From Papio anubis (taxonomy: Eukaryota; Chordata; Mammalia; Primates; Cercopithecidae), in assembly GCF_008728515.1 (NCBI RefSeq), contig NW_022161834.1:104038-168037 (forward strand): a stretch of 64,000 nt of DNA. Reading direction: 5' to 3'. The notes below the pieces were generated by a model, which was not told the DNA's origin, did no database searches, and saw only the letters and a list, made by a program, of their open reading frames with translations. A program made the position numbers and the translations under genes. Positions 63,916 through 64,000 of the stretch are shown here, in pieces; the first letter of the stretch is position 1, and each line of letters starts with the position of its first letter.

Positions 63916-64000
63916 TTTTTTTTTTTTTTTTTTTTTTTTTTTGTTTGGGTTTTCCCCTTTTCCCCCCGCTTGTCTTCCGTGGGCCGATCCCCTCTCACTC
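63916..64000 (-). mobile_element. Start of an Alu, apparently with corrupted base calls
   Basis: A 27-nt poly-T is followed by homopolymer-rich sequence that drifts back to Alu-like text at the end ('GTGGGCCGATCCCCTCTCACT' against Alu 'GTGGCGCGATCTCGGCTCACT'). Probably a reversed Alu read at low quality. Confidence 0.5.

Noticed and set aside
1..64000. CRISPR-like arrays, phage, operons or other prokaryotic systems
   Set aside because: The regular repeats seen are microsatellites and SINEs; gene structure, splice sites and repeats are all those of a primate.

Overview
The window is nuclear DNA of a primate, very probably an Old World monkey. It is full of Alu, MIR, L2, old L1 and MaLR repeats. 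Several young AluY copies carry variants I associate with cercopithecine Alus: 'CAAGCCTGTAATCCC' near the 5' end, 'GCCACCTCGCCCGGC' and 'GATCCGGCCACTG'. The species assignment is an inference from these repeats, not from a database search.

Two protein-coding genes are present, tail to tail. On the + strand, positions 1-6160 hold the 3' part of LYSMD2: the end of intron 1, the main coding exon (4174-4505), and a last exon (coding 5576-5618) with a short 3' UTR and AATAAA signals near 6111-6142. Exon 1 lies left of the window. On the - strand, positions 9670-47357 hold the complete coding region of SCG3 (secretogranin III): 12 coding exons whose lengths sum to 1407 nt, giving 468 residues plus stop with every junction in phase and GT-AG borders. 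Its CpG-rich promoter is at about 47.3-47.8 kb. This order and orientation match the known SCG3-LYSMD2 neighbourhood of human 15q21.2, drawn in reverse.

Between the two genes (8081-8597) is a complete solo LTR of the LTR12 (HERV-9) family in the same orientation as SCG3. It supplies the first canonical poly(A) hexamers downstream of the SCG3 stop codon. SCG3 introns are packed with interspersed repeats, including a MADE1 hairpin, a THE1 solo LTR with intact target-site duplication inside a MIR, stacks of nested Alus, and microsatellites. One microsatellite, a (UG)n tract in the transcript, lies 36 nt past the exon 6 donor. The SCG3 promoter carries two RE1/NRSE half-sites at an expanded spacing, which suits a neuroendocrine gene under REST control.

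From about 47.8 kb to the right end I see no gene. The region holds repeats (L2, L1, MLT1-like LTRs, clusters of inverted Alus) separated by unique sequence. The last 60 bases look like an Alu read badly after a long poly-T, suggesting a contig end. I found no CRISPR, operon or other prokaryotic-type system, and no convincing new protein family.
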